From: Schoenoplectus triqueter | Taxonomy: Eukaryota > Streptophyta > Magnoliopsida > Poales > Cyperaceae | Length of the DNA stretch: 64,000 bases | Direction of reading: 5' to 3' | NCBI GenBank assembly: GCA_964058805.1 | Contig: CAXKVV010000577.1 | Location: 20,464 to 84,463 of the forward strand | In this document: in pieces, positions 20,607-34,000 of the stretch | Numbering within the stretch: position 1 is the first letter of the stretch | Layout: each line of letters opens with the position of its first letter | Position numbers and translations under genes: made by a program | Notes under the pieces: model-generated | What the model was told of the DNA's origin: nothing | Databases searched by the model: none | The model's input: only the letters and a program-made list of their open reading frames with translations

Positions 20607-23600
20607 GGCGGTGCCGAGTAAGTCGGGTCCCGTTTTCATGTTTTGCGCGCCCCGACTATTTTTCGGTTGTACCGATGGCGTCGGGACCCGTTTTCATGTT
20701 TTGCTCTCCCGAACTCGTTTTCGGCTGTGCCGTGTGCGTCGGGTACCGTTTTCATGTTTTGCGCGTCCGAACTAGTTTTCGGCGGTACTGAGGGCGTCGG
20801 GTCCCATTTTCATGTTTTGCGCGTACTCCTTTTCGGCGGTAGCGAGTGGTCGGGTCCCGTTTTCATGTTTTGCGCGCCCGGTCTCGTTTTCGATGGTAAC
20901 TTGCCCGTCAGGTCCCATTTTCTTGTTTTGCGCGCCCGGACTCATTTTCGGCGGTACCGATGGCGTCGGGTCCTGTTTTAATGTTTTGCGCGCCCGGAAT
21001 CGTTTTCGGCGGTACCGTGGGCGTCGGGTCCCGTTTTCATGTTTTGCGCTCCGGGACTCATTTTCGGCGGTGCCGAGTAAGTCGGGTCCCGTTTTCATGT
21101 TTTGCGCGCCCGAACTCGTTTTCGGCGGAACCGATGGCGTCGGGTCCCGTTTTGATGTTCTGCGCGCCCCGACTCGTTTTCGGCGGTACCGATGGCGTCG
21201 GGTCCCGCTTTCATGTTTTGCGCTCCCGGACTCATTTTCGACGGTGCCGAGTGCGTCGGGTCCCGTTTTCTTGTTTTGAGCGCCCGGACTCGTTTTCGGC
21301 GATACGGAGGGTGTCGGGTCCCGTTTTCATGTTTTGCGCGCCCGGACTCGTTTTCGGCGGTGCCGATGGCGTCGGGTCCCGTATTCATGTTTTGCGCGCC
21401 CGGACTCATTTTCGGCGGTACCGATGGCGTCGGGTCCCGTTTTCATGTTTTGCGCTCCCGGACTCCTTTTCGGCGGTGCCGAGTAAGTCGGGAACCGTTT
21501 TCATGTTTTGCGCGCCCCGACTCGTTTTCGGCGGTACCGATGGCGTCGGGTCCTGCTTTCATGTTTTGCGCTCCCGGACTCGTTTTCGGCGGTGCCGAGT
21601 GCGTGGGGTCTCGATTTCATGTTTTGCGCGCCCGGACTCGTTTTCGGCGATACCGAGGGCGTCGGGTCCCGTTTTGATGTTCTACGCGCCCCGACTCGTT
21701 TTCGGCGGTACCGATGGCGTCGGGTCCCGCTTTCATGTTTTGCGCTCCCGGACTCATTTTCGGCGGTGCCGAGTGCGTCGGGTCCCGTTTTCTTGTTTTG
21801 AGCGCCCGGACTCGTTTTCGGCGATACGGAGGGTGTCGGGTCCCGTTTTCATGTTTTGCGCGCCCGGACTCGTTTTCGGCGGTGCCGATGGCGTCGGGTC
21901 CCGTATTCATGTTTTGCGCGCCCGGACTCATTTTCGGCGGTACCGATGGCGTCGGGTCCCGTTTTCATGTTTAGCGCGCCCGGACTCGTTTTCGGCGGTA
22001 CCGATGGCGTCGGGTCCCGTTTTCATGTTTCGCGCTCCCGGACTCATTTTCGGCGGTGCCGAGTAAGTCGGGTCCCTTTTTCATGTTTTGCGCGCCCGGA
22101 CTCGTTTTCGGCGGTACCGATGGCGTCGGGTCCCGTTTTCATGTTACGCGCTCCCTTACTCATTTTCGACGGTGCCGAGTAAGTCGGGTCCCGTTTTCAT
22201 GTTTTGCGCGCCCGTAGTCATTTTTGGCAGTACCGATGGCGTCGGGTCCCGTTTTCATGTATTGCGCGCCCGGACTCATTTTCGACGGTACCGATGGCGT
22301 CGGCTTCCGTTTTCATGTTTTGCGCACCCGGACTCGTTTTCGGCGGTACCGTGGGCGTCGGGTCCCGTTTTCATGTTTTGCGCGCCCCGACTCATTTTCG
22401 GCAGTGCCGAGTAAGTCGGGTCCAGTTTTCATGTTTTGGGCGCCCGAACTCGTTTTCGGCGGAACCGATGGCGTATGGTCCCGTTTTCGTGTTTTGCGCG
22501 CCCCGACTCGTTTTCGGCGGTACCGATGGCGTCGGGTCTCGATTTCATGTTTTGCGCGCCCGGACTCGTTTTCGGCGATACCGAGGGCGTCGGGTCCCGT
22601 TTTGATGTTCTGCGCGCCCCGACTCGTTTTCGGCGGTACCGATGGCGTCGGGTCCCGCTTTCATGTTTTGGGCTCCCGGACTCATTTTCGGCGGTGCCGA
22701 GTGCGTCGGGTCCCGATTTCATGTTTTGCGCGCCCGGACTCGTTTTCGGCGATACCGAGGGCGTCGGGTCACGTTTTCATGTTTTGCGCGCCCGGACTCG
22801 TTTTCGGCGGTGCCGATGGCGTCGGGTCCCGTATTCATGTTTTGCGCGCCGGGACTCATTTTCGGCGGTACCGATGGCGTCGGGTCCTGTTTTCATGTTT
22901 TGCGCGCCCGGACTCTTTTTCGGTGGTACCGATGGCGTCGGGTCCCTTTTTCATGTTTTGCGCTCCCGGAATCATTTTCAGCGGTGCCGAGTAAGTCGGG
23001 TCTCGTTTTCGTGTTTTGCGCACCCGTACTCGTTTTCGGCGGTACCTAGGGCGTCGGGTTCCGTTTTCAAGATTTGCGCGCCCCAACTCGTTTTCGGTTG
23101 TACCGATGGCGTCGGGACCCGTTTTCATATTTTGCGCTCCCGAACTCGTTTTCGGCAGTGCCAAGTGCGTCGGGTCCCGTTTTCATGTTTTGCGCGTCCG
23201 GACTCGTTTTCGGCGGTACTGTGGGCGTCGGGTCTCGTTTACATGTTTTGCGCGCCCGAACTTGTTTTCGACGGTAACTTGCGCGTCGGGTCCCGTTTTC
23301 TTTTTTTGCGCGCCCGGACTCGTTTTCGGTGGTACCGAAGGCGTTGGGTCTTGTTTTCATGTTTTGGCACCAGGACTCGTTTTCGGCGGTGCCGATGGCG
23401 TCGGGTCCCGTTTTCATGTTTTGCGCGTCCGGACTCGTTTTCGGCCGTACCGAGGGCGTCCGGTCCCGTTTTTATGTTTTGGGCACCCGAACTCATTTTC
23501 GGCGGTACCGAGGGCGTCAAGTCCTGTTTTGATGATTTGCAAGCCCGGTCTCGTTTTCGACGGTAACTTGCGCATCAGGTCCCCTTTTCATGTTTTTCGC

Positions 23601-23644
23601 GCCCGTACTCATTTTCGGCGGTACCGACGGCGTCGGGTCCCATT

Positions 23645-25480
23645 TTCATGTTTCGCGCTCCCGGACTCATTTTCGGCGGTGACGAGTATGTCGGGTCCCG
23701 TTTTCATGTTTTGCGCGCCCGGACTCGTTTTCGGCGGTACCGATGGCGTTGGGTCCCGTTTTCATGTTTCGCGCTCCCGGACTCATTTTCGGCGGTGCCG
23801 AGTAAGTCGGGTCCCGTTTTCATGTTTTGCGCGCCTGTACTCATTTTTGGCAGTACTGATGGCGTCGGGTCCCGTTTTCATGTTTTGCGCACCCCGACTC
23901 GTTTTCGGCGGTACCGATGGCGTCGGGTCCTGCTTTCATGTTTTGCGCTCCCGGACTCGTTTTCGGCGATGCCGAGTGCGTCGGGTCTCGATTTCATGTT
24001 TTGCGCGCCCGGACTCGTTTTCGGCGATACCGAGGGCGTCGGGTCCCGTTTTGATGTTCTGCGCGCCCCGACTTGTTTTCGGCGGTACCGACGGCGTCGG
24101 GTCCCGCTTTCATGTTTTGCGCTGCAGGACTCGTTTTCGGCGGTGCCGAGTGCGTCGGGCACCGATTTCATGTTTTGTGCGCCGAGACTCGTTTTCGGCG
24201 ATACCGAGGGCGTCGGGTCCCGTTTTCATGTTTTGCGCGCCCGGACTCGTTTTCGGCGGAGCCGATGGCGTCGGGTCCCGTATTCATGTTTTGCGCTCCC
24301 GGACTTATTTTCGGCGGTACCGATGGCGTCGGGTCCCGTTTTCATGTTTTGCACTCCCGGACTCCTTTTCGGCGGTGCCGAGTAAGTCGGGTCCCGTTTT
24401 CATGTTTGGCGCGCCCGGACTCGTTTTCGGCGGTACCGATGGCGTCGGGTCCCGTTTTCATGTTTCGCGCTCCCGGACTCATTTTCGGCGGTGACGAGTA
24501 TGTCGGGTCCCGTTTTCATGTTTTGCGCGCCCGGACTCGTTTTCGGCGGTACCGATGGCGTCGGGTCCCGTTTTCATGTTTCGCGCTCCCGGACTCATTT
24601 TCGGCGGTGCCGAGTAAGTCGGGTCCCGTTTTCATGTTTTGCGCGCCTGTACTCATTTTTGGCAGTACTGATGGCGTCGGGTCCCGTTTTCATGTTTTGC
24701 GCGCCCCGACTCGTTTTCGGCGGTACCGATGGCGTCGGGTCCTGCTTTCATGTTTTGCGCTCCCGGACTCGTTTTCGGCGGTGCCGAGTGCGTCGGGTCT
24801 CGATTTCACGTTTTGCGCGCCCGGACTCGTTTTCGGCGATACCGTGGGCGTCGGGTCCCGTTTTGATGTTCTGCGCGCCCCGACTTGTTTTCGGCAGTAC
24901 CGACGGCGTCGGGTCCCGCTTTCATGTTTTGCGCTGCAGGACTCGTTTTCGGCGGTGCCGAGTGCGTCGGGTCCCGATTTCATGTTTTGTGCGCCGAGAC
25001 TCGTTTTCGGCGATACAGAGGGCGTCGGGTCCCGTTTTCATGTTTTGCGCGCCCGGACTCATTTTCGGCGGAGCCGATGGCGTCGGGTCCCGTATTCATG
25101 TTTTGCGCTCCCGGACTTATTTTCGGCGGTACCGATGGCGTCGGGTCCCGTTTTTATGTTTTGCACTCCCGAACTCCTTTTCGGCGGTGCCGAGTAAGTC
25201 GGGTCCCGTTTTCATGTTTGGCGCGCCCGGACTCGTTTTCGGCGGTACCGATGGTGTCGGGTCCCGTTTTCATGTTTCGCGCTCCCGGACTCATTTTCGG
25301 CGGTGACGAGTATGTCGGGTCCCGTTTTCATGTTTTGCGCGCCCGGACTCGTTTTCGGCGGTACCGATGGCGTCGGGTCCCGTTTTCATGTTTCGCGCTC
25401 CCGGACTCATTTTCGGCGGTGCCGAGTAAGTCGGGTCCCGTTTTCATGTTTTGCGCGCCTGTACTCATTTTTGGCAGTAC
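23645..25480 (+). repeat. 812-bp (14-unit) higher-order repeats within the 58-bp array
   Basis: Equivalent positions recur at 812 bp, which is 14 x 58: 23878 and 24690, 24073 and 24885, 24491 and 25303. Two full copies and the start of a third are seen. The marker is a GGTGACGAGTATGTCGGG variant at about 23687, 24487 and 25299. Confidence 0.8.
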
Positions 25481-26146
25481 GGATGGCGTCGGGTCCCGTT
25501 TTCATGTTTTGCGCGCCCGGACTCATTTTCGACGGTACCGATGGCGTCGGGTCCCGTTTTCATGTTTTGCGCGCCCGGACTCGTTTTCGGCGGTACCGAT
25601 GGCGTCGGGTCCCGTTTTCATGCTTTGCGCTCCCGGACTCATTTTCGGCGGTGCCGATAGCGTCGGGTCCCGTTTTCATGTTTTGCGCGCCCGGACTCGT
25701 TTTCGGTGGTACCGATGGCGTCGGGTCCCGTTTTCATGTTTTGCGCTCCAGGACTCATTTTCGGCGGTGCGGAGTAAGTCGGGTCCCGTTTTCATGTTTT
25801 GCGCGCCCGTACTCATTTTTTGCAGTACCGATGGCGTCGGGTCCCGTTTTCATGTTTTGCGCGCCCGGACTCATTTTCAACGGTACCGATGGCGTCGGGT
25901 CCCGTTTTCATGTTTTGCGCGCCCGGACTCGTTTTCGGCGTTACCGATGGCGTCGGGTCCCGTTTTCATGTTTTGCGCTCCCGGACTCATTTTCGGCGGT
26001 GCCGATAGCGTCGGGTCCCGTGTTCATGTTTTGCGCGCCCGGACTCGTTTTCGGTGGTACCGATGGTGTCGGGTCCCGTTTTCATGTTTTGCGCTCCAGG
26101 ACTCATTTTCGGCGGTGCCGAGTAAGTCGGGTCCCGTTTTCGTGTT
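25451..26146 (+). repeat. 348-bp (6-unit) higher-order repeats within the 58-bp array
   Basis: Two copies of a 6-unit block start at 25451 and 25799, each opening with a CGTACTCATTTTTNGCAGTAC-type unit. A related block recurs near 26730. Separately, a 9-unit (522-bp) relation links 21095 and 21617. Confidence 0.7.
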
Positions 26147-28323
26147 TTGCGCACCCATACTCGTTTTCGGCGGTACCGAGGGCGTCGGGTCCCGTTTTCA
26201 AGATTTGCTCGCCCCAACTCGTTTTCGGTTATACCGTTGGCGTCGGGACCCGTTTTCATGTTTTGCAGCCCGAACTCGTTTTCGGCGGAGCCTAGTGCGT
26301 CGGGTCTCGTTTTCATGTTTTGCGCGTCCGGACTCGTTTTCGGCGGTACTGAGGGCGTCGGGTCCCGTTTTCTTTTTTGGCGCGCCCGGACTCGTTTTCG
26401 GCGGTACCGATGGCGTCGGGTCCCGTTTTCATGTTTTGCGCGCCCGGACTCATTTTCGACGGTACCGATGGCGTCGGGTCCCGTTTTCATGTTTTGCGCG
26501 CCCGGACTCGTTTTCGGCGGTACCGGTGGCGTCGGGTCCCGTTTTCATGTTTTGCGCTCCCGGACTCATTTTCGGCGGTGCCGATAGCGTCGGGTCCCGT
26601 TTTTCTTGTTTTGCGCGCCCGGACTCGTTTTCGGTGGTACCGATGGCGTCGGGTCCCGTTTTCATGTTTTGCGCTCCAGGACTCATTTTCGGCGGTGCCG
26701 AGTAAGTCGGGTCCCGTTTTCATGTTTTGCGCGCCCGTACTCATTTTTGGCAGTACCGATGGCGTCGGGTCCCGTTTTCATGTTTTACGCGCCCGGACTC
26801 GTTTTCGGCGGTACCGATGGCGTCGGGTCCCGTTTTCATGTTTTGCGCTACCGGACTCATTTTCGGCGGTGCCGATAGCGTCGGGTCCCGTGTTCATGTT
26901 TTGCGCGCCCGTACTCGTTTTCGGTGGTACCGATGGCGTCGAGTCCCGTTTTCATGTTTTGCGCTCCAGGACTCATTTTCGGCGGTGCCGAGTAAGTCGG
27001 GTCCCGTTTTCATGTTTTGCGCTCCAGGACTCATTTTCGGCGGTACCGAGGGCGTCGGGTCCCGTTTTCAAGATTTGCTCGCCCCAACTCGTTTTCGGTT
27101 GTACCGTTGGCGTCGGGACCCGTTTTCATGTTTTGCGCTCCCGAACTCGTTTTCGGCGGAGCCCAGTGCGTCGGGTCCCGTTTTCATGTTTTGCGCGTCC
27201 GGACTCGTTTTCGGCGGTACTGAGGGCGTCGGGTCCCGTTTTCTTTTTTTGCGCGCCCGGACTCGTTTTCGGCGGTACCGAAGGCGTCGGGTCTTGTTTT
27301 CATGTTTTGGCTCCAGGACTCGTTTTCGGCGGTGCCGATGGCGTCGGGTCCCGTTTTCATGTTTTGCGCACCCGGACTCATTTTCGGCGGTGCCGTGTAA
27401 GTCGGGTCCCGTTTTCATGTTTTGCGCGCCCCGACTCGTTTTCGGTTGTACCGATGGCGTCGGGACCCGTTTTCATGTTTTGCGCTCCCGAACTCGTTTT
27501 CGGCGGTGCCGAGTGCGTCGGGTCCCGTTTTCATGTTTTGCGCGTCCAGACTCGTTTTCGGCGGTACTGAGGGCGTCGGGTCCCATTTTCATGTTTTGCG
27601 CGCCCGTACTCCTTTTCGGCGGTAGCGAGTGGTCGGGTCCCGTTTTCATGTTTTGCGCGCCCGGTCTCGTTTTCGATGGTAACTTGCCCGTCAGGTCCCA
27701 TTTTCTTGTTTTGCGCGCCCAGACTCATTTTCGGCGGTACCGATGGAGTCGGGTCCTGTTTTCATGTTTTGCGCGCCCGGACTCGTTTTCGGCGGTACCG
27801 TTGGCGTCGGGTCCTGTTTTCATGTTTTGCGCTCCGGGACTCATTTTCGGCGGTGCCAAGTCGGGTCCCGTTTTCATGTTTTGCGCGCCCGAACTCGTTT
27901 TCGGCGGAACCGATGGCGTTTGGTCCCGTTTTCATGTTTTGTGCGCCCCGACTCGTTTTCGGCGGTACCGATGGCGTCGAGTCCTGCTTTCATGTTTTGC
28001 GCGCCCGGACTCGTTTTCGGCGGTATCGAGAGCGTCGGGTCCCGTTTTCATGTTTTGCGCGCCCGGACTCATTTTCGATGGTAACTTGCGAGTCGGGTTC
28101 CGTTTTCATGTTTTGCGCGCCCGGACTCGTTTTCGGCGGTACCGATGGCGTCGGGTCCCGTTTTCATGTTTTGCGCACCCGGACTCATTTTCGGCGGTGC
28201 CGATGGCGTCGGGTCCCGTTTTCATGTTTTGCGCGCCCGAACTAGTTTTCGGTGGTACCGATGGCGTCGGGTCCCGTTTTCACGTTTTGCGCTCCCTAAC
28301 CCGTTTTCATGTTTTGCACTCCC

Positions 28324-31031
28324 TAACTACATATAATTTCTCGCAAATTAAAATCATAATTACTCCTAATTATGCCTATTATATGATTGTGTAATTAAAA
28401 CTTAAATATGAATATTCTATGACGCTAATTTTGCACAAAATATAAGTAAGATGCATTCGAAAATGCTTTTTGAACAAGTTGTTTAAGATTTTCAACATTT
28501 TTTGCATCAAAACTACACATAATTTCGAGCGAATTAATATAATTACTCCTAACTATGTCTATTATAAGATTGTCAAATTAACACTTCAATATGAATATCA
28601 TAGGACACTAATTTTACATAAGACATAAGTAAGATACATTGGAAATTGCTGTTTAAACTTGTTTAAGATTTTTAACATTTATTCCCTCATAAAAACAAAT
28701 AATTTCATGAAAATTAATAAAATCACTCGTAATTGTGCTTGCTAGAAGATTACCCAATTAACACTTCGATATGAACAGTCTACGACACGGATTTTACATA
28801 AAAAATAAGTAAGATGCATTAAAAACAACAGTTTAAACAAGTTGTTTGGGTTTTTCAAAAACATTGGCTGCATAACTACACATAACATCACGCAAATTAA
28901 TATAATTGCTCCTAATTATGCCTATTATATAATTATCCAATTCACACTCCAACATGAATATATCCTGTAACAGTAAATACATTTGAAACTGCTGTTTAAA
29001 CAAGTTGTTTAAGATTTTCAAAATTTATTGTCTCATAACTACTTATAATTTCATGAAAATTAATAAAATTACTACTAATTATCCCTATTATAAGATTATC
29101 CAATTAATACTTCGATATGAATATTCTACGACACAAAGTATGCACAATACATAAGTAAGATGCATTATAAAACAGCAGATTGAACTAGTTGATTGAGTTT
29201 TTCAATCTTTTTGCCGCGTAACTACTTATAATTTCGTGCAAATTAATATAATCACTCGTAATTACGCCTATTATAAGTTTATCTAATTAAAACATCGATA
29301 TGAATACTCTATGATGCTAATTTGGCACAAAACATAAGTAAGATGCATTAAAAACTGCTGTTTAAACAAGTTGTTTGACTTTTTAAAAAATTTTGGCCCC
29401 ATAAGTACACATAATCTCGTGCAAATTAATATAATTACTCCTAATTATGTCTATTATAAGATTGTTCAATTAACACTTCGATATGAATATTCTACGACAC
29501 CATTTTCTCCCGAAACACAAGTAAGATGCATTAGAAACGGCTATTTGAGCGTTTCAAAAATTTTGGCCCCATAACTACATATAGTTTCGTGAAAATTAAA
29601 ATAATCACTCCTAATTATGCCTATTAAAAGATTATCTAATTAACACTTCAATATGAACATTCTACAACACTAATTTTGTACAAAACATAAGTAGGAGGCT
29701 TTAAAAACAGCTGTTTAAACAAGTTGTTTGAGTTTTTTTAATATTTTTGGCCGCATAATTACACATAATTTATTATAAATTAATATAATTATTCCTAATC
29801 ATGTCTATTATCCGATCTTCCAATTAAAACTTTGTTATGAATATTCTACGACACTAATTTTGCACAAAACATAAGTAAGATGCATTAAAAGCAGCTGCAT
29901 AAACAAGTTAATTGAGTTTTTCAAATCTTTTGGCTGCATAGCTACATAAAATTTCTTATAAATTAATATAATTACTCCTTAATATGTCTATTGTAAGATT
30001 CCTTAATTAAACCTTCGATTTGAATATTCTGCAACACTAATTTTGCGCAAAACATAAGTAAGATGCATTAAAAACTGTTGTTTAAACAAGTTGTTTGAGC
30101 TTTTCAAATCATTTGGCCGCCTAACTACATATAATTTCGTACAAATTAAAAACATTACTCCCTATTACGCCTTTTATAAAATTACCCAACTAAAACTTCG
30201 ATATGAAAATTCTATAACGCTAATATTGCACAAAACATAAGTAAGATGCGTTAAAAACTGCTATTTAAACAAGTTGTTTGCCTTTATAAAATTTTTGGCT
30301 ACATAACAACACATAATTTGGTGCTAATTAATATAATTACTCCTAATTATGCCTATTATGTGACCGTTCAATGAACACTTCAAAACGAATATTTTAGGGC
30401 ACTATTTTTCCTCAAAACATAAGTAAGATGCGTTAGAAACTGCTATTTAAGAAAGTTTAGTTCTTCAACATTTTTTGCCTCATAACTAAATATAATTTCA
30501 TAAAAATTAATATAATTACTCCTAATTATGCCCATTAAAATATTAGCCAATTAACACTTCGATATGAACAATCTACGACACTAATTTTGCACAGGACATA
30601 AGTAGGATGCATTAAAAACAGCTGTTTAACCAAGTTGTTTGCATTTTTCAAAACAATTGGCCGCATAAGTACAAATAATTTAATGCAAATTAATATAATT
30701 ACTCCTAATTATGCCTATTATAAGATTGTCCAATTAACACTTCGATACGAATATCCTACGACACTAATTTTTCATAAAACATAAGTAAGATATATTAGAA
30801 ACTGCTGTTTAAACAAGTTATTTCAGATTTTTAACCTTTTTTGACTCATAACTATACATATTTTCGTGATAATTAATGTAATTACTCCTAATTATACCTA
30901 TTAGAAGATTATCCAATTAACAATTCGATATGAACATTGCACGATACAATTTTTGCCCAAAACATAAATAGCATGCGTTGAAAACAGTATTTTAAACAAG
31001 TTGTTTGAGTTTTTTAAAATTGCTGGCCGCA
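28324..31031 (+). repeat. First complete 15-monomer higher-order repeat (2708 bp)
   Basis: Monomer landmarks lie near 28442, 28625, 28804, about 28972 (degenerate, TGTAACAGTAAATACATT), 29151, 29334, 29516, 29688 (GTAGGAGGC), 29870, 30053, 30236, 30418, 30598, 30780 and 30961. Monomer 7 is short at its 3' side and monomer 4 has lost the CATAAGTAAGATG core. The left edge is abrupt: the 58-bp array ends at CACTCCC and the satellite begins TAACTACATATA. Confidence 0.93.
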
Positions 31032-34000
31032 TAACTACATATAATTTCTCGCGAATTAAAATCATAATTACTCCTAATTATGCCTATTATATGATTGTGT
31101 AATTAAAACTTAAATATGAATATTCTATGACGCTAATTTTGCACAAAATATAAGTAAGATGCATTCGAAAATGCTTTTTGAACAAGTTGTTTAAGATTTT
31201 CAACATTTTTTGCATCAAAACTACACATAATTTCGAGCGAATTAATATAATTACTCCTAACTATGTCTATTATAAGATTGTCAAATTAACACTTCAATAT
31301 GAATATCATAGGACACTAATTTTACATAAGACATAAGTAAGATACATTGGAAATTGCTGTTTAAACTTGTTTAAGATTTTTAACATTTATTCCCTCATAA
31401 AAACAAATAATTTCATGAAAATTAATAAAATCACTCGTAATTGTGCTTGCTAGAAGATTACCCAATTAACACTTCGATATGAACAGTCTACGACACGGAT
31501 TTTACATAAAAAATAAGTAAGATGCATTAAAAACAACAGTTTAAACAAGTTGTTTGGGTTTTTCAAAAACATTGGCTGCATAACTACACATAACATCACG
31601 CAAATTAATATAATTGCTCCTAATTATGCCTATTATATAATTATCCAATTCACACTCCAACATGAATATATCCTGTAACAGTAAATACATTTGAAACTGC
31701 TGTTTAAACAAGTTGTTTAAGATTTTCAAAATTTATTGTCTCATAACTACTTATAATTTCATGAAAATTAATAAAATTACTACTAATTATCCCTATTATA
31801 AGATTATCCAATTAATACTTCGATATGAATATTCTACGACACAAAGTATGCACAATACATAAGTAAGATGCATTATAAAACAGCAGATTGAACTAGTTGA
31901 TTGAGTTTTTCAATCTTTTTGCCGCGTAACTACTTATAATTTCGTGCAAATTAATATAATCACTCGTAATTACGCCTATTATAAGTTTATCTAATTAAAA
32001 CATCGATATGAATACTCTATGATGCTAATTTGGCACAAAACATAAGTAAGATGCATTAAAAACTGCTATTTAAACAAGTTGTTTGACTTTTTAAAAAATT
32101 TTGGCCCCATAAGTACACATAATCTCGTGCAAATTAATATAATTACTCCTAATTATGTCTATTATAAGATTGTTCAATTAACACTTCGATATGAATATTC
32201 TACGACACCATTTTCTCCCGAAACACAAGTAAGATGCATTAGAAACGGCTATTTGAGCGTTTCAAAAATTTTGGCCCCATAACTACATATAGTTTCGTGA
32301 AAATTAAAATAATCACTCCTAATTATGCCTATTAAAAGATTATCTAATTAACACTTCAATATGAACATTCTACAACACTAATTTTGTACAAAACATAAGT
32401 AGGAGGCTTTAAAAACAGCTGTTTAAACAAGTTGTTTGAGTTTTTTTAATATTTTTGGCCGCATAATTACACATAATTTATTATAAATTAATATAATTAT
32501 TCCTAATCATGTCTATTATCCGATCTTCCAATTAAAACTTTGTTATGAATATTCTACGACACTAATTTTGCACAAAACATAAGTAAGATGCATTAAAAGC
32601 AGCTGCATAAACAAGTTAATTGAGTTTTTCAAATCTTTTGGCTGCATAGCTACATAAAATTTCTTATAAATTAATATAATTACTCCTTAATATGTCTATT
32701 GTAAGATTCCTTAATTAAACCTTCGATTTGAATATTCTGCAACACTAATTTTGCGCAAAACATAAGTAAGATGCATTAAAAACTGTTGTTTAAACAAGTT
32801 GTTTGAGCTTTTCAAATCATTTGGCCGCCTAACTACATATAATTTCGTACAAATTAAAAACATTACTCCCTATTACGCCTTTTATAAAATTACCCAACTA
32901 AAACTTCGATATGAAAATTCTATAACGCTAATATTGCACAAAACATAAGTAAGATGCGTTAAAAACTGCTATTTAAACAAGTTGTTTGCCTTTATAAAAT
33001 TTTTGGCTACATAACAACACATAATTTGGTGCTAATTAATATAATTACTCCTAATTATGCCTATTATGTGACCGTTCAATGAACACTTCAAAACGAATAT
33101 TTTAGGGCACTATTTTTCCTCAAAACATAAGTAAGATGCGTTAGAAACTGCTATTTAAGAAAGTTTAGTTCTTCAACATTTTTTGCCTCATAACTAAATA
33201 TAATTTCATAAAAATTAATATAATTACTCCTAATTATGCCCATTAAAATATTAGCCAATTAACACTTCGATATGAACAATCTACGACACTAATTTTGCAC
33301 AGGACATAAGTAGGATGCATTAAAAACAGCTGTTTAACCAAGTTGTTTGCATTTTTCAAAACAATTGGCCGCATAAGTACAAATAATTTAATGCAAATTA
33401 ATATAATTACTCCTAATTATGCCTATTATAAGATTGTCCAATTAACACTTCGATACGAATATCCTACGACACTAATTTTTCATAAAACATAAGTAAGATA
33501 TATTAGAAACTGCTGTTTAAACAAGTTATTTCAGATTTTTAACCTTTTTTGACTCATAACTATACATATTTTCGTGATAATTAATGTAATTACTCCTAAT
33601 TATACCTATTAGAAGATTATCCAATTAACAATTCGATATGAACATTGCACGATACAATTTTTGCCCAAAACATAAATAGCATGCGTTGAAAACAGTATTT
33701 TAAACAAGTTGTTTGAGTTTTTTAAAATTGCTGGCCGCATAACTACATATAATTTCTCGCGAATTAAAATCATAATTACTCCTAATTATGCCTATTATAT
33801 GATTGTGTAATTAAAACTTAAATATGAATATTCTATGACGCTAATTTTGCACAAAATATAAGTAAGATGCATTCGAAAATGCTTTTTGAACAAGTTGTTT
33901 AAGATTTTCAACATTTTTTGCATCAAAACTACACATAATTTCGAGCGAATTAATATAATTACTCCTAACTATGTCTATTATAAGATTGTCAAATTAACAC

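Larger units (their letters stand above)
8001..28323 (+). repeat. 58-bp CpG-rich minisatellite array, about 350 units
   Basis: The unit contains, in order, CATGTTTTGCGCGCCCGG, ACTCGTTTTCGGCGG, TACCGATGGCGTCGGG and TCCCGTTTT. It is about 62 percent G+C with ten CpG dinucleotides. Common variants are CTCATTTT for CTCGTTTT, GTGCCGAGTAAGTC, GTGCCGAGTGCGTC, CGCTCCC for CGCGCCC, and a rarer GGTAACTTGCGCGT type. All units point the same way. Because 58 leaves remainder 1 on division by 3, an uninterrupted frame reads the unit in all three phases in turn, giving a 58-residue period. The consensus has few stops, so frames of several hundred codons occur by construction. These are not treated as genes. 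No start context, domain or non-repeat coding sequence supports translation. Confidence 0.97.

Noticed and set aside
8001..28323. CRISPR-like regularly spaced repeats
   Set aside because: Units are directly adjacent and each is the whole 58 bp; there are no unique spacers. The genome is eukaryotic.
28833..29021. 62-codon minus-strand and 67-codon plus-strand frames recurring every ~2.7 kb
   Set aside because: They recur because the satellite recurs. They sit in A+T-rich monomers with no codon signature and their equivalents in sibling monomers are closed.
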